Both the position numbers and the translations under genes were made by a program. A DNA stretch of 64,000 nt from Anastatus disparis. Lineage: Eukaryota; Arthropoda; Insecta; Hymenoptera; Eupelmidae. Position 1 is the stretch's first letter. Every line of letters starts with the position of its first letter. Location: NCBI GenBank assembly GCA_017163975.1, contig JAFFSR010000009.1:372001-436000 (forward strand), given 5' to 3'. Below are positions 1-10,602 of this stretch, piece by piece. A model generated the notes under the pieces. It worked only from the letters and a program-made list of their open reading frames with translations, ran no database searches and was not told the origin of the DNA.

Positions 1-1300
1 AATTTTTTTATTTGTGAAAAACTGTAATTTGCAATTATTTATAGTTATTTACTATTATTTACACTTATTTCCAGTAATCTTCTGTTATTTACACTAATTT
101 ACTGTTATTTACAATTATTTACAATTATTTACTGTTATTTACAATTAATTATTTTTATTTTTAGTTATTTGCGGTAATTACCAGTTATTTACAATTATTA
201 ACTTTTATTTTAACATTTTAAAAAATTTTTAAATTTGTAAAAAATTTATAAGTATTTGCCATTATCTGCAATAATTTACTATTATTAACAGTTTTTAACA
301 TTTATTTACAATTATTTTCATTTATTAACAGTTATTCACAGGAATTTACTATTATTTACAGTTGTCTATTGTTATTTACAATTATCAACTATTATTACCA
401 GTTATTTTCATTTACAAAGAAATTTTTAATACGAAAAAATTGAAATCTTATTTGCAGTTATTTACAATTCTTTTTCGTTATTTACAGTTATAAACATATA
501 TTTACAATTATGTGTATTTATTCGCATATGTAAAAATTATAAAATTTATAAAAAATTATTATTTGTAGTTATTTACTGTTATTTACTATTATTTACACTT
601 ATTTATCATTATTTAGAGTAATTTAATGTTATTCATACTTATTTTCTATTATTTACTATTATTTACACTTATTTACCGTTATTTACAATTATTTACTATT
701 ATTTGCAGTATTTTTCATTTGTAATACCAAAAATTTAATTTTATCTTGCAGTTATTTACAATTCTCTATTGTTATTTACAGTTGTAAATATTTATTTACA
801 ATTATATGTATAATAAATATACGCGCATGCTAAAAAATGTTTAATTTTTAAAATATTGTTATTTATAATTATTAATAGTTATTAACTAATACATACAGTT
901 ATTCACCATTATCAACACTTATTTACTATTATTTACACAAATTGATTGTTACTGACAGTTTTTACCAGTTATTTACAATTATTAACTTTTTTAAACATTT
1001 TTTAACATTTTTTAAAATTTCAGCATTTGTAAAGAATTTATTATTATTTACCATTATTTACATTTCTCTACTGTTATTCACAATTAATAATACTTTTTTA
1101 CTGTAATTTATAGTTATTCATTGTTATTTACACTTATTTTTTATTATTTGCTATTATTACACGCCTTTTAGTACTCTTTTTACAAAATAAATCAATATCT
1201 ATTTTAGATATTTGCGGTTATTAACATTTATTTACAATTTTTAACATTTAATTACCATTATTAACTGGTCTTAACAATAATTTTCAGTCTCTTATAAGAA
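1..1300. repeat. Degenerate 10-bp minisatellite (ACARTTATTT type)
   Basis: The stretch is built from a roughly 10-bp unit of the form acaattattt / actgttattt, repeated with many substitutions and short interruptions. A higher-order period is visible: the block around 448-520 (ttgcagttatttacaattc followed by a ttacaattat-tgtgta segment) recurs around 742-815, about 290 bp on. A second longer match links about 180-250 with about 965-1035. No open reading frame is present. It reads as a satellite or minisatellite array that may continue to the left of the window. Confidence 0.8.
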
Positions 1301-2129
1301 ATTTATTATTTTCTACATATTTTATATTAAAAAAAAAATGAATTTTATTGAGTAGTTTCCGTTGTTAAAATGTAAATCGATTATTTATAATTTTTATTCG
1401 CATATAATGGTAATTTAATTGGCCTTATGTATATAGTGCATACATACGAATATATCTTGTATTTGAAAAATTATATTTCAAAGGTCTATTTTAAAAATTA
1501 TTTTCGACTGTTTGAAAGCATAATGTCATTGCAGTTGAAAGCGTTTTCATAATTTTTCAATATTATTATATACCTTATCAGAAATCATGAATTGTTATCA
1601 GATTTCAGCCGTTATTCATAGCATTTAACAATTTTAAAAGCTAACAGCAATAAATACTTATAAATAAATTTAGGAAATGATAGGTAAATAAATTCATTAT
1701 ATAGAAGACATTAACATTTATTTACAATATTTAATAATTTATAGGAACAAGTATCTTTTTCGACATGAATTCTGTTCAAAAGTTTCATTGTTTATTAATT
1801 ATTGCGTAAATAAGGTTTAATAATTATTTTAAAACCCGTTCAAAATAGTATAAAAGCTTATAAAACAATTCTTAACATTAATAATTATTTAATTAATGCT
1901 ACGACCCATCGCACCTTTAACCAAGCAACTTAAATAATATGATTTTTTGCTTTTTGTCACAATACATGGTCTGTGTATCTTTGAATAATGTACACAATGA
2001 ATATGATCTGATTGTAATTGACATTTTTTTAAATTTATAAAATCGTTGATATCGGCGCAGTCTAATAAAATTTTTTAAAGTACTATATAATAAAATAATT
2101 CGAGACTGATTTTAAAATTTTCTTTATTT
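1301..2129. other. AT-rich spacer, no gene seen
   Basis: No exon, RNA gene or clear repeat was recognised. Sequence is very AT-rich, with scattered remnants of the preceding minisatellite up to about 1740. Confidence 0.5.
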
Positions 2130-2247
2130 TATAAGAATGGCAAAAAGATACTTCCTCAAATTAATGAAATTTTTTATTTTGAAAAAAATTTATATCATTC
2201 AGAATAAAAAGTATGCCGTTCAATTTTCTTAAATAATTATGAATATT

Positions 2248-2374
2248 CCCTGGTAGAAATTTCACCAATAAAAATACTGTATCTGCTACTCGTTTGTTAA
2301 CTTTATAGGTTATGGCTGTGTTTTTAACTAATAGTCCACGGTTGGCCAAAAAATGGTGACGATTTCTACCAGGG
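2248..2374. mobile_element. Short foldback MITE with CCCTGGTAGAAAT termini
   Basis: The left end ccctggtagaaatttcacc (2248-2266) is the imperfect reverse complement of the right end ggtgacgatttctaccaggg (2355-2374), giving a 127-bp terminal-inverted-repeat element. The equivalent place in unit 3 (about 18735-18770) reads through from tatgaatat to ataaattgatctta without it, so it looks like an insertion private to unit 1. No clean target duplication is visible. Confidence 0.6.
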
Positions 2375-2676
2375 TTATTTTGAAAAAATTTGATTTTAAG
2401 ATTACAAAACGTTTAGATGAAATTTTATTACATTTATTTAGAAAAATATGATGTAATTTGTACGTAACTTGTATGAATCTTTAGTTTATTATTTTTGTTA
2501 TTTAATCGAATTAAAAAAATTATAATTAGTTGAATAAAAACAGTCAAATTTTGAACAAAGAAAAACATTTTCATTAATTTATATGTCCATTTTTGATATT
2601 TTAAAATTAAAAAAAATTAAGCAATTTTATTTTACTGTTTAAGAAAATTTGGCAGTATTTAAATAGTTTTCTAGTG

Positions 2677-2885
2677 AGGTCGTCAGTGGGTCAGTCGGTA
2701 TTAGGGCGCTGGATTCATAATCTCGAGTACTCGAGTTCAAATCCCGCTCTTGGCAGTTGATTATACTTCAATCGGCCGCCATCACTGTATACAATACACA
2801 TGCTTTGTTCTCAAACTGAAAATCTCCGCAGCGAATTGGCATCGTAATGACAGGATAAATACAGCAACGCTAAATAATAGTTTTA
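2677..2885 (+). mobile_element. tRNA-derived SINE, copy 1
   Basis: The head has a tRNA-like A box (tcagtcggtattagggcgc) and B box (gagttcaaatcccgctc) around a cataa anticodon-like loop. A shared body follows, with a tacaatacacatg motif, the words ctccgcagcgaattggcatcg, and a tail ending acagcaacgctaaataa. The same head and body occur at about 10410, 12229 (-), 13254 (-), 19290 (-), 27757 and 59797 (-). The tRNA stems no longer pair well and the head is fused to an unrelated body, so it is not a tRNA gene. The CAT loop suggests a tRNA-Met ancestor (inference). Confidence 0.75.
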
Positions 2886-3282
2886 TTAAAACGACCTCTA
2901 ATGTGTACAGCAAGAGCTCCAGCAATATTTTTAAAGGAACATATTTGGTGTTCATAGCTTTTATCTACTCAATAGTTTGCTACACAAGATATATGTATCA
3001 CGTTATACTGGAAATCACGTTTTTCTTAATGCGCACGTGCAATTGAAGAAGGATAGATATACCGGTTTTATATTGTTTGTGCGGAATCTGTTGGTACGTT
3101 CTTTGTTGTTTAGATTACTTGTAACCGTTGCAGGTGGGTAGAAGTTCAAGTTTAAAGTAAGTGACGGCGATCACAACTTTTATTTTATTTGTTACGAATG
3201 TCATTTAGAAAAAGTCGATAATCTCAGTTTAAATAAGTGATATTTACATTATATTGAATTATTATGATCTAGAGGTCATTTG

Positions 3283-4051
3283 TACGGGTGTGCGAGTAGC
3301 TCGAACTACGAGTAACTCGATCAAATTACTCGACTCGACTCGAGCTCGTCTGAGTCGAGTATTAACTCGAACTTTTCGAGTTACTCGAATTTATCGAGTT
3401 ACTCGAATAAATATAAACTACTCGAATAATTCGAGTTACTCGAAAAAATATAAACTACTCGAATAACTCGAGTTACTCGAATGACTCGAGCTACTCGAAT
3501 GACTCGAGTTACTCGAACGAGTCGAGTTACTCGAATGGCCCGAGTTACTCGAATGATCCGAGTTACTCGAATGGCCCGAGTGACTCGAATAACTCGAGTT
3601 ACTCGGATAACTAGAGATACTCGACTAACTTGAAATAAAACACTATATGAATACTAGAAGTAGACTGCTATCTGATAATGTAGAAAAAATAAGTTTTCTT
3701 CATTCTAATATTAAGATAATCTAATAAAAAAGCGATTTTCTAATTATTATAATAAAATGTAATATTATTTTGTTTGTTACCCTACTCTTTGAAATAATTA
3801 ATAATTTTTTCATCTTTGAAATGTTCGATTGAAATAACTCGAGCTATTCGAGTAGCTCGAGTTATTCGAGTAACTCGGGCCATTCGAATAGCTCGAGTCA
3901 TTCGAGTAACTCACATTTTTTCGAGTAGTTCGTATTTTTCGAGTAGTTCGGATTTTTTCGAGTACTCGACGATCTCGAGTACTCGACTCGAACTCGAAGA
4001 AAAAACTCGACTCGACTCGAGCTCGAATATTCGAGTATTTGCACACCCCTA
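3283..4051. mobile_element. hAT-like non-autonomous element made of TCGAGTTACTCGAA arrays
   Basis: The left end tacgggtgtgcgagtagctc and the reverse complement of the right end, taggggtgtgcaaatactc, form terminal inverted repeats. A perfect 8-bp duplication, gtcatttg, flanks the element at 3275-3282 and 4052-4059. Eight-bp duplications with a (C/T)A(G)GGGTG-type terminus are typical of hAT transposons (family knowledge). The interior is two inverted arrays of a palindromic roughly 13-bp repeat, about 3290-3630 and 3825-4040, separated by about 200 bp of unique AT-rich DNA. No transposase is present. Units 2 (about 13553-13580) and 3 (about 19577-19605) hold the uninterrupted site. Confidence 0.8.
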
Positions 4052-4563
4052 GTCATTTGTATATCCGAAAATTTTTTTAATACATTAAGAGTAAGAACGT
4101 TATATAAATTTTCGAAAACAATAAAACTTGTACTCTTCAAGTGTTCTTGTATTTTTCAAGAAAAAAGAATATTTTCTTTAATCAATACCAAAGAAATATA
4201 ATCAAGATTCTCACATGTAAGATAATTTTTTTTAATATATAACTAAGAATTTCCAAATTCTTTGATTTCAATTCAGATCATTTAATTTTAATTAATTTTT
4301 TCGTGCTATTAATTTCATTTTAAAAAAAATTATAAAAATTATTATTTTGAAAAAAATTATAACTCTAAACTTTTCAGAAAAGATTCATCGTATACATGTG
4401 TCTATAAATTTTAAGAATCCAAAAGAGTAAAAAATTTATTAATGATACAAGAAATTTTTTTATTGTTGAGTTAAAAAAACAAACAGAAATTTCTTAATAA
4501 AATATATTTAAATACGTATTTATGACAACTACTAATTTCTTTTATAGTAACATTATCTGAATC

Positions 4564-6782
4564 ATGGATGAGGAAATAAAAGCATTTATTCATTTATTGA
4601 ATTCCCATTATTGTAAAGATCTGATGAAATTGAAACATTCGCGCATCATAAAAAATGAAGATGTTTCTTGTGTGTTAAGACAACAAGGTAATGAAATATT
4701 TAAGGCTGGTGGACACACTTCCAGTTTACATAATGATATTTGGAAATTCTATTCTATGAGTGTTGCAACAGCTGAAGAGGATTCAGAGTCCCTTGCTATG
4801 GCTTATGGAAATAGATCAGCTCTGTTAATACATTTATGCAAGTATGAAGAATGTATTATAGATATTGATAGAGCATTAAAAATTACTAAAAATAATGCTT
4901 TTAAAATTAAACTACTATGTCGTAAAGTTAAATGTTTGAATGCTTTGGGTTCACAAGAAAACAAAAAAGTTCTACAAGAAGCAGAATCTTTGTTAAAAGC
5001 AATAAATGATGAAGAAATCAGAAAATCTCTTGAAGACTTAGTAAATAAAACCAAGCCTACTTTGGATAAGCCAGCTAAGTCCATAAATAGAGAGAAAGAT
5101 CGAAGAATAGAAATGCTGGAGACTTTACATAAACAACATGTAACTAATGATTTTTCATCTGTTGATATACAATACGATGAAAAATATGGAAGACATTTGA
5201 TTGCTAAAAGAGATATTAAGCCTGGAGAAGTTATTTATATTGAGGAACCTTACATAAAGTGTTTAAATACAAAACGAATAAATGCTTGTTGTTCACATTG
5301 TTATGCTGTTGCATGGGCTAACATTCCATGTGATCATTGTGCTTATACTGTGTTTTGTTCTGAAGAGTGTAAAAAGGATGCCTGGGAAAAATACCACGAT
5401 CAAGAATGTTCTGTTTTATCTTCGGCAATGGAACATGGTAAAAATAATGGTTTGACTCAACTTGCTGTGAGAACTTTGATTTTAGCAATAAAAGAAACTG
5501 GAAGCATTGATAAACTGAAAACTGAATTAACAGCTTTTGAAAAAATTCCAGGTAAATGTAGTTTAAATGAAAAATTTTAATTATAAATATAATGTTCTTT
5601 AATTAAAATCATTAATAAATAATTTTTATAATTTTAGATCCTATAAAAGGCTTTGTAGAAAATGGAAAAATTCAAAGTATGGGTTTTAAAAGTATCTATG
5701 CTTTAGCCAAAGATATTTCTCCTGATGTTCTACAAGCACATGCAAATGTTACTGCAAAAATATTAAAATCTCTTGCTGAAAATACTACATTTTTTGGAGA
5801 AAATTTTGATGCTGAAGCCTGTGAAAGTTATAAAAGAAATGAAAATGCATTATTTCTTGGTGCTTTAGCTTTCAGGCTTAGTAAGATAAGCAGTCTTAAT
5901 CACCATCTAGTTAGTACAATAAATATATTTTTTTTTAAATGAATATATAAACGAAATCTAAAATTTGTCTTACTTGTTGATTTTGTAGACGTGGAATGGA
6001 AATTATGTTTGCCAAAATAAACTTGATAGGCTTTCATGTTGGGAAAATGAATGTTGCTATAGAGGAATTTACATTGCTCCAATTACTGCTTTACTCAATC
6101 ACAGTTGTGATCCCAATGCTAGGAGATGTTTCAATAATGACAATAAAGTCATTCTATATGCAACCCAACTAATTAAAGAAGGTTCACAGGTATGCAAATA
6201 ATTTTATTTTTTTAAATACAGTAATATTTTAATTTTTCTTTTTTATTAGTAACTAATATGAATGTAAGAATATGAAACACATCGTTAATAATTAATAATT
6301 TATAGATATTCGATTGCTACCAACAAGAATTCTATGAATCAGATTACGTACCTAGACGAAAATTACTTTCTCAATGCTACAATTTTAATTGTGACTGTCT
6401 AGCTTGTCAAAATAAATGGCCTCATTTAGCGAAAATTATTCAATCAAAAAGAGTAAGTTATATTTTTTTAATTATATTATATTCTATTTATAATTATATA
6501 TTCACTGCTCTGTTCTATTTCTAGGCTTCTAAAGGTGAAATCACTTTCACAGAAATGCAGTTCGCATTAGAATATAAAGATTTGATTTCCTCTACTTTAA
6601 ATAAGAATTTTCGTTATGATGAAAATACAATTATTCATCTAGGAAAAGGTATCGAGAGAGGATTGAAAAATTTGCCTAAGCCTGATATGACAACTATTCA
6701 TTTGATTATTTGTTTGAATACAATTTTTGAAAGACTGTATGGTATAAATTTGAGTATTCCAAATACGTGCCACAATTCTTAA
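4564..6782 (+). CDS. SET and MYND domain protein, SMYD4-like, copy 1
   Basis: Probable SMYD4-type lysine methyltransferase. Five exons: 4564-5551, 5638-5909, 5989-6189, 6306-6452, 6525-6782. Every junction is GT-AG and keeps frame (phases 1,0,0,0), giving 621 residues. The N-terminus is helical and TPR-like (about 35-165). The start of SET is about 200-235 (GRHLIAKRDIKPGEVIYIEE). A MYND zinc finger follows at 243-282 (C-x2-C, C-x2-C, C-x3-C, H-x3-C). The SET core NHSCDPN is at 457-463. A post-core CY pair at 491-492 matches SMYD4 proteins, and post-SET Cys residues are 516, 518 and 521. The ATG is chosen because the same start is kept in copy 2 and nothing similar lies upstream. A cttttatag acceptor 16 bp before it suggests an intron in the 5' UTR. 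Substrate unknown; SMYD4 proteins act in nucleus and cytoplasm. Confidence 0.9.
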
Positions 6783-7345
6783 AAATACTTTTTTTAAATT
6801 CTGTATAATTATTCAAGTTTTTACATTTACTTAAAGTAGATTAACTATTTTGTATTTTATTTTTATACCATTTTTCCATTAAACGTTTTATATTTTTGCA
6901 TAAATATGTTTTGTGTATTTTTATGTTTAAAATTAATGGTGACGTCACTTGTTGCCGAATTGTTATAGTATACAAAAATACAAATCAGCTAAAATGTTCT
7001 TTTCATATTATTTTTCATAATATCATTCATTACATTTAGTTTAGTTTTAAAAACCTCATGTTATAGTTCTGCAAATAGAATTTAAAATTTTCACTTAAAG
7101 ATACTTTCAAGAAATTTAGTTACTTTCTATCATCAAGTTCAATATAATATGCTTAAAATTCTAAATGTTAGTTTCATAATTTACGCAACACGTCACATAA
7201 AAAAAAATACAGATAATATAATTTTTAGTTTAGACAATTGGTTCATTGTTCTTCGTAAACTTTGAAACAAATGTTGAATTTTTTAATGATTCATATAATA
7301 TCTCGATTAATTGATCAAAAAATTTATTAATTTAAAAAATACATG
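6783..7345. other. 3' flank of SMYD4-like copy 1, shared with the other units
   Basis: No gene. The sequence matches the flank of copy 3 (23030-23560) closely, including the words ccattaaacgttttatat, and matches copy 2 (16250-16900) less well. It probably contains the 3' UTR. Confidence 0.5.
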
Positions 7346-7573
7346 GAGATAAATATTCTAGAAAAAATTACAATAGTTTTGAGTAAAATTTTGACAAACT
7401 GCTGTCATAGCAAAAAATTACCATAGTTTCTTGTAAAATTTATAAGAAATATAGTAAAAACTTCAATTTTTCTAATAAATTTTACAATAAAACTATGGTA
7501 ATTTTTTAATATTATGACAGCTTGTGATAATTTTACTTAAAACTATTGTAATTTTTACTAAAATATTTATCTC
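7346..7573. mobile_element. Foldback MITE (GAGATAAATATT termini)
   Basis: A near-complete inverted repeat: gagataaatattctag ... ttacaatagttttgagtaa on the left is answered by ttacttaaaactattgtaa ... aaatatttatctc on the right. Nested inner arms (ttaccatagttt / aaactatggtaa) continue towards the centre. Unit 2 (about 16915-16970) runs across this site without it, so it was inserted in unit 1 only. Confidence 0.7.
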
Positions 7574-7860
7574 GTCGCTTATTTAAAGATTTATAAATTT
7601 TTTTTTCCATTTGCTCCTTAAAAATAAATTGTACACAGTACATAAACTTAGCGAAGAATTGTAAATCATTATATAGTATTCGATGCATACGATTATGTAG
7701 TTAGTAAGAAAAATATCTAGAATAGTAGTGCTATACATTTTTCTGGTTAACCGTCTATCCCAACCAGTATTTATAAACACATTACTTGAAGAAATATTTA
7801 ATATGTTTCTATTCAAGTCCATCAAACAGTAAATTTTGAAGAATAGTACATTGTACAACA

Positions 7861-7957
7861 AGGGAGCAAAATAGGTGTTTGCCGACGAGTGCGTGTTTGT
7901 CGCTCGAGCGTAGCGAGAGCGACAAATCGCACGAGTCGACAAACACCTATATGCTCC
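7861..7957. repeat. Imperfect 97-bp palindrome with GAGCGTAGCGAG core
   Basis: The left arm (gggagcaaaataggtgtttg, then cgacgag, then tttgtcgctc) is the reverse complement of the right arm (gagcgacaaat, cgagtcg, caaacacctatatgctccc). The centre reads gagcgtagcgagagc. A long hairpin is expected. Related palindromes occur at 40496-40605 and about 41866-41935. Confidence 0.75.
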
Positions 7958-8094
7958 CGCGTTGCGCATACTATTTTCTCACGCGAAGAGCATCAAAAAT
8001 ATTATTTTTCTAACAAGCGCGCAAAATTCTAAGAATGACAAACTTGCGTCTGTGATAGCATGTACAATCTTGTTCGAAGGCTATCAAAATCGTA

Positions 8095-8205
8095 AGAGGT
8101 AGTCGAGGTCGGGGCGCAGGACGGGGTCCAGGGGCGGAGCCCGGTATGGGTGCAGGGGGCGAAGCCCCTGCCGGGGTTCGGGGGCAGCGCCCCGCCTCCA
8201 AAAAA
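8095..8205. repeat. GC-rich hairpin cluster in AT-rich DNA
   Basis: About 110 bp of very GC-rich sequence with several short palindromes: ggggcggagccc, gggggcgaagcccc and gggggcagcgcccc. It contrasts sharply with the flanking DNA. Open frames on the minus strand here are by-products of the composition. Confidence 0.75.
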
Positions 8206-8300
8206 TAAATAATATTACTAATATAAAAATAAAATTAATAAAACCATTTACGGCAGGCCAGAGTAGAACCTGATATTGACCGAGTAACAATTGAGTTGTT

Positions 8301-8595
8301 TGTTATTTACTCAAGTATTAATCGGTGTATCTTCAAATTAAAAGTTGAGCGCAATAGATATTATTATTATGAACATCTATGCACAGGAAAAAAAAATCTA
8401 CCGATTTGTTTTTGAGAAAAGTAAGTAACGCCAAAGTGAAAGTTTATGTTTATAATATTTTCGCGTTACTTACTTTTCTCAAAAACAAAGCGATAGATTT
8501 TTTTCTTCTTGTGCATAAATATTTGTAATAATAATATCTATTGCGCTCAGCTTTTAATTTGCAGATTCACCGTTTAATACTTGAGTAAATAACAA
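8301..8595. mobile_element. Foldback MITE (TGTTATTTACTCAAG termini)
   Basis: Termini tgttatttactcaagtatta and taatacttgagtaaataaca are perfect reverse complements. The arms continue almost to the middle (gcgcaatagatattattatt / aataataatatctattgcgc; gagaaaagtaagtaacg / cgttacttacttttctc). This is a typical small non-autonomous foldback element about 295 bp long. Confidence 0.75.
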
Positions 8596-9105
8596 AAATC
8601 TCAGTTAGACAAGTTTTCAATACTATATATATTTTTCTTATAATACATTAAAAATTAAATTAAATTTTGATTTATTCAAATTTAACATTTTTCGCGGAAA
8701 TCGTCCATCGCTAACTTGTAATTCCAAGAATTTACGATTCGGCGTTGAATACTTGGCTGATATTATAAGGATATGAAAATGTCTTCGATGCAACGTGCAA
8801 GATTAAATATTACATAAATAATACTCGAAAAAATCAATGCTAAATAGATTGAAAGTTGCTACTGATATATGTGAACTTTTTCGAGGAATTTGTTCACCCC
8901 TGACTTGTAATTCGGGGAATTTACAATTCGCAGAATTGACCATTCTAAGTGAAGCACTTAACTGAAGTATAAAAAGCATCGAGTTACACACACTGACTGA
9001 TGTATAAAAATATCGGGTTACATTATCGAGCCTGTTAAAAGTTCGAATTCATTTTGCTCCCTAGGGAGGCAAAGAGGTATTTTGCTCCCTCACAACAGCT
9101 GGTCA

Positions 9106-9600
9106 AAATAGTATTTTGCGCTCTGAGTGCGAGAAATTTATTTATCTACCTGTATTCGCCTCATCTTTTTTTGGTTCAATTTGCTATTACTTTTTATTCG
9201 TAAAGATTTTCGATATTCTTATCATCAAGTACACGGTTGAACTGCTTACGTAGGTTGCGTTTATGATTTTAAAGAATTTGCGATTAAACATCCTGGCGAT
9301 AAAGATGCTACTATCTCACTTAGCAAAACACTAAGCACTCGATCGATTGAAATAAGACGGTGATCTTCACTCAGCAAGATGTAAATCAATTAAAAATAGT
9401 ATTATCTTTTAAAATTATTACAAGAAAGTCTAATTTTTTTTTACGGTACCAAAAGTAAATATAGATGATTATACACTAGAACCGATAGCTTATAAAAAGA
9501 CATTAAAAATGTTGAACATGGAAAATAAAACGTTATCTTTAACATTCGAACGTAAGTTCAATACCGTGCAAAAGGAAATAAAAAATGATTAAAGAAATCT
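9106..9600 (+). pseudogene. Possible degenerate cytochrome b5-like fragment
   Basis: Around 9230-9355 one + frame reads VHG-stop-TAYVGCVYDFKEFAIKHPG followed by DKDAT. The V-Y-D-x3-F-x4-HPG pattern resembles the heme-binding part of cytochrome b5 domains, where HPGG and a later DAT are typical. A TGA interrupts the frame just upstream. A second open stretch (about 9443-9592) encodes roughly 50 residues that I do not recognise. No complete exon structure is visible. The similarity is short and may be chance. Confidence 0.25.
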
Positions 9601-9998
9601 GTTCAACTTAGAGTGGCGCCAGATTGAGTGATGTTTCAACAATTTCGGTACTTTTAAATTATAAAATATTTATTGTTTTTTATAAAATCATTACATAAAC
9701 AAATTTTCGTTTTAAATATATATTTTTTTACAAGCTAATGAAATAATTAAACAATTTAATTAATTGTAGATATCAATAAATACAACTGAAATTTCAATGT
9801 TAAAATTTTTTAATGCATCAATTTTTATTAAAATAGTTTAATATAATGATATTTTATAAAAATTTCAAAAATTTTTTAATTTAGCGAGAATAAAGTACTT
9901 TTTACCCGTTAAAATTTTAAAAGTCAGTAATAATTAATTTTACGCTTAAAAAATCTATTTTCATTTGGAAATAAATTGATAACAAAATTTTAACTTAC

Positions 9999-10365
9999 AA
10001 AGTCTTTTTGAACATTTCGCACATTTGTTGCATATGATAGAAATCAGGTGTTCCTTTTTGTATTAAATGATTTGATGGATTTTTAACAAAAAACTTGACC
10101 ACAATTCTGTGGCGTAATTAACACCTGTAAAATTAAAACAATCTATTTAATTTTTTTTTAAATAAAAATTAATACTGATTATTTTTACCTTTCATTTTAG
10201 TTTTTCCAGTAATCTTCAAGTCACCGTGTTCTCTATCGAAACTGTAACGGTAGAGTATAGTAGGAGTCCTGCATCCTTTTTCAATTTGTATTTTTACGAA
10301 TCGATGAATTTCCTCAACAAAATTTACATCTCCAATCAAATCACAGAATCTTTAATTTTCTGTGT
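9999..10365 (-). pseudogene. Carboxylesterase remnant
   Basis: Two minus-strand exon-like pieces, about 10365-10189 and 10124-9999, are joined by a 64-bp GT-AG intron. The first reads LIGDVNFVEEIHRFVKIQ, then a P-x3-LYRYSFD stretch, which resembles the type-B carboxylesterase region before the last exons. The second begins GVNYATEL, in the place of the family's G-x-x-H-A-D-E/D-L motif containing the catalytic His. Here the His is replaced by Tyr. The frame then shifts in a T run, after which IQKGTPDFYHMQQM and a donor-like gtaagt follow. An in-frame stop lies just upstream of the first piece. Broken, and missing the rest of the enzyme. Confidence 0.5.
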
Positions 10366-10409
10366 TCAGCAAATCATTTTTAAAATACATGTATTTTAAT
10401 GTTTCCACT

Positions 10410-10602
10410 GAGCTGGTCTATGGCTCAGTCGGTAGAGCGTTGGGTTCATAATCTCGAGGTTTCGAAATCGCATCCCGCTCTCGGCTGACTCATACAAGCA
10501 CCACTGTACGTTACATGTGCTGAAGTTCACAAACACTCTGGAGCTCCGTCGCTGATTAGCATAGCAAAAATAGCATAGCATAAATATAGCGAGGAAAAAA
10601 AA
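10410..10602 (+). mobile_element. tRNA-derived SINE, copy 2
   Basis: The A box (tggctcagtcggtagagcg) is well kept. It is followed by ttcataatctcgagg, a degraded B box, the shared body (caccactgtacgttacatgtgct, ctccgtcgctgattagcat) and an A-rich tail (gaggaaaaaaaaaa). It lies directly next to the carboxylesterase remnant. Confidence 0.75.

Larger units (their letters stand above)
2130..7660 (+). repeat. Tandem duplication unit 1 (SMYD4-like)
   Basis: Paralogous to the units at about 12950-17010 and 18640-23600. The left limit is set by the match caaaaagatacttcctc at about 2141 with the same words at about 18643. The right limit is set by a match to unit 2 (aaaataaattg followed by acataaac) at about 7620-7650 versus 16970-16990. 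The unit carries private insertions: a foldback at 2248-2374, the hAT-like element 3283-4051, a foldback at 7346-7573, and its own SINE at 2677-2885. Confidence 0.75.
7851..9105. mobile_element. Candidate composite element bounded by inverted GGGAGCAAAATA ends
   Basis: The left end, acaacaagggagcaaaata at about 7855, is answered by an inverted end at about 9083-9105 (tattttgctccctcacaaca). The interior holds a near-perfect hairpin (7861-7957), a GC-rich hairpin cluster (8095-8205) and a long foldback (8301-8595). No transposase or long ORF is visible. It could instead be several independent insertions whose ends match by chance or common ancestry. Confidence 0.4.

Noticed and set aside
2161..2349. 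62-codon minus-strand ORF
   Set aside because: It lies mostly inside the 2248-2374 foldback element and resembles no protein.
2677..2760. tRNA gene (also the heads at 10410, 27757 and 59797)
   Set aside because: A and B boxes are present but the acceptor and T stems do not pair, and the same non-tRNA body follows in each copy. These are SINE heads.
3254..4140. ORFs on both strands rich in Arg-Val-Thr or Ser-Tyr-Asn-Ser repeats, and a CRISPR-like look
   Set aside because: They are translations of the TCGAGTTACTCGA arrays. There are no unique equal-length spacers and the genome is eukaryotic.
8010..8290. Pro/Arg-rich minus-strand ORFs
   Set aside because: By-products of the GC-rich hairpin island; no conserved domain.
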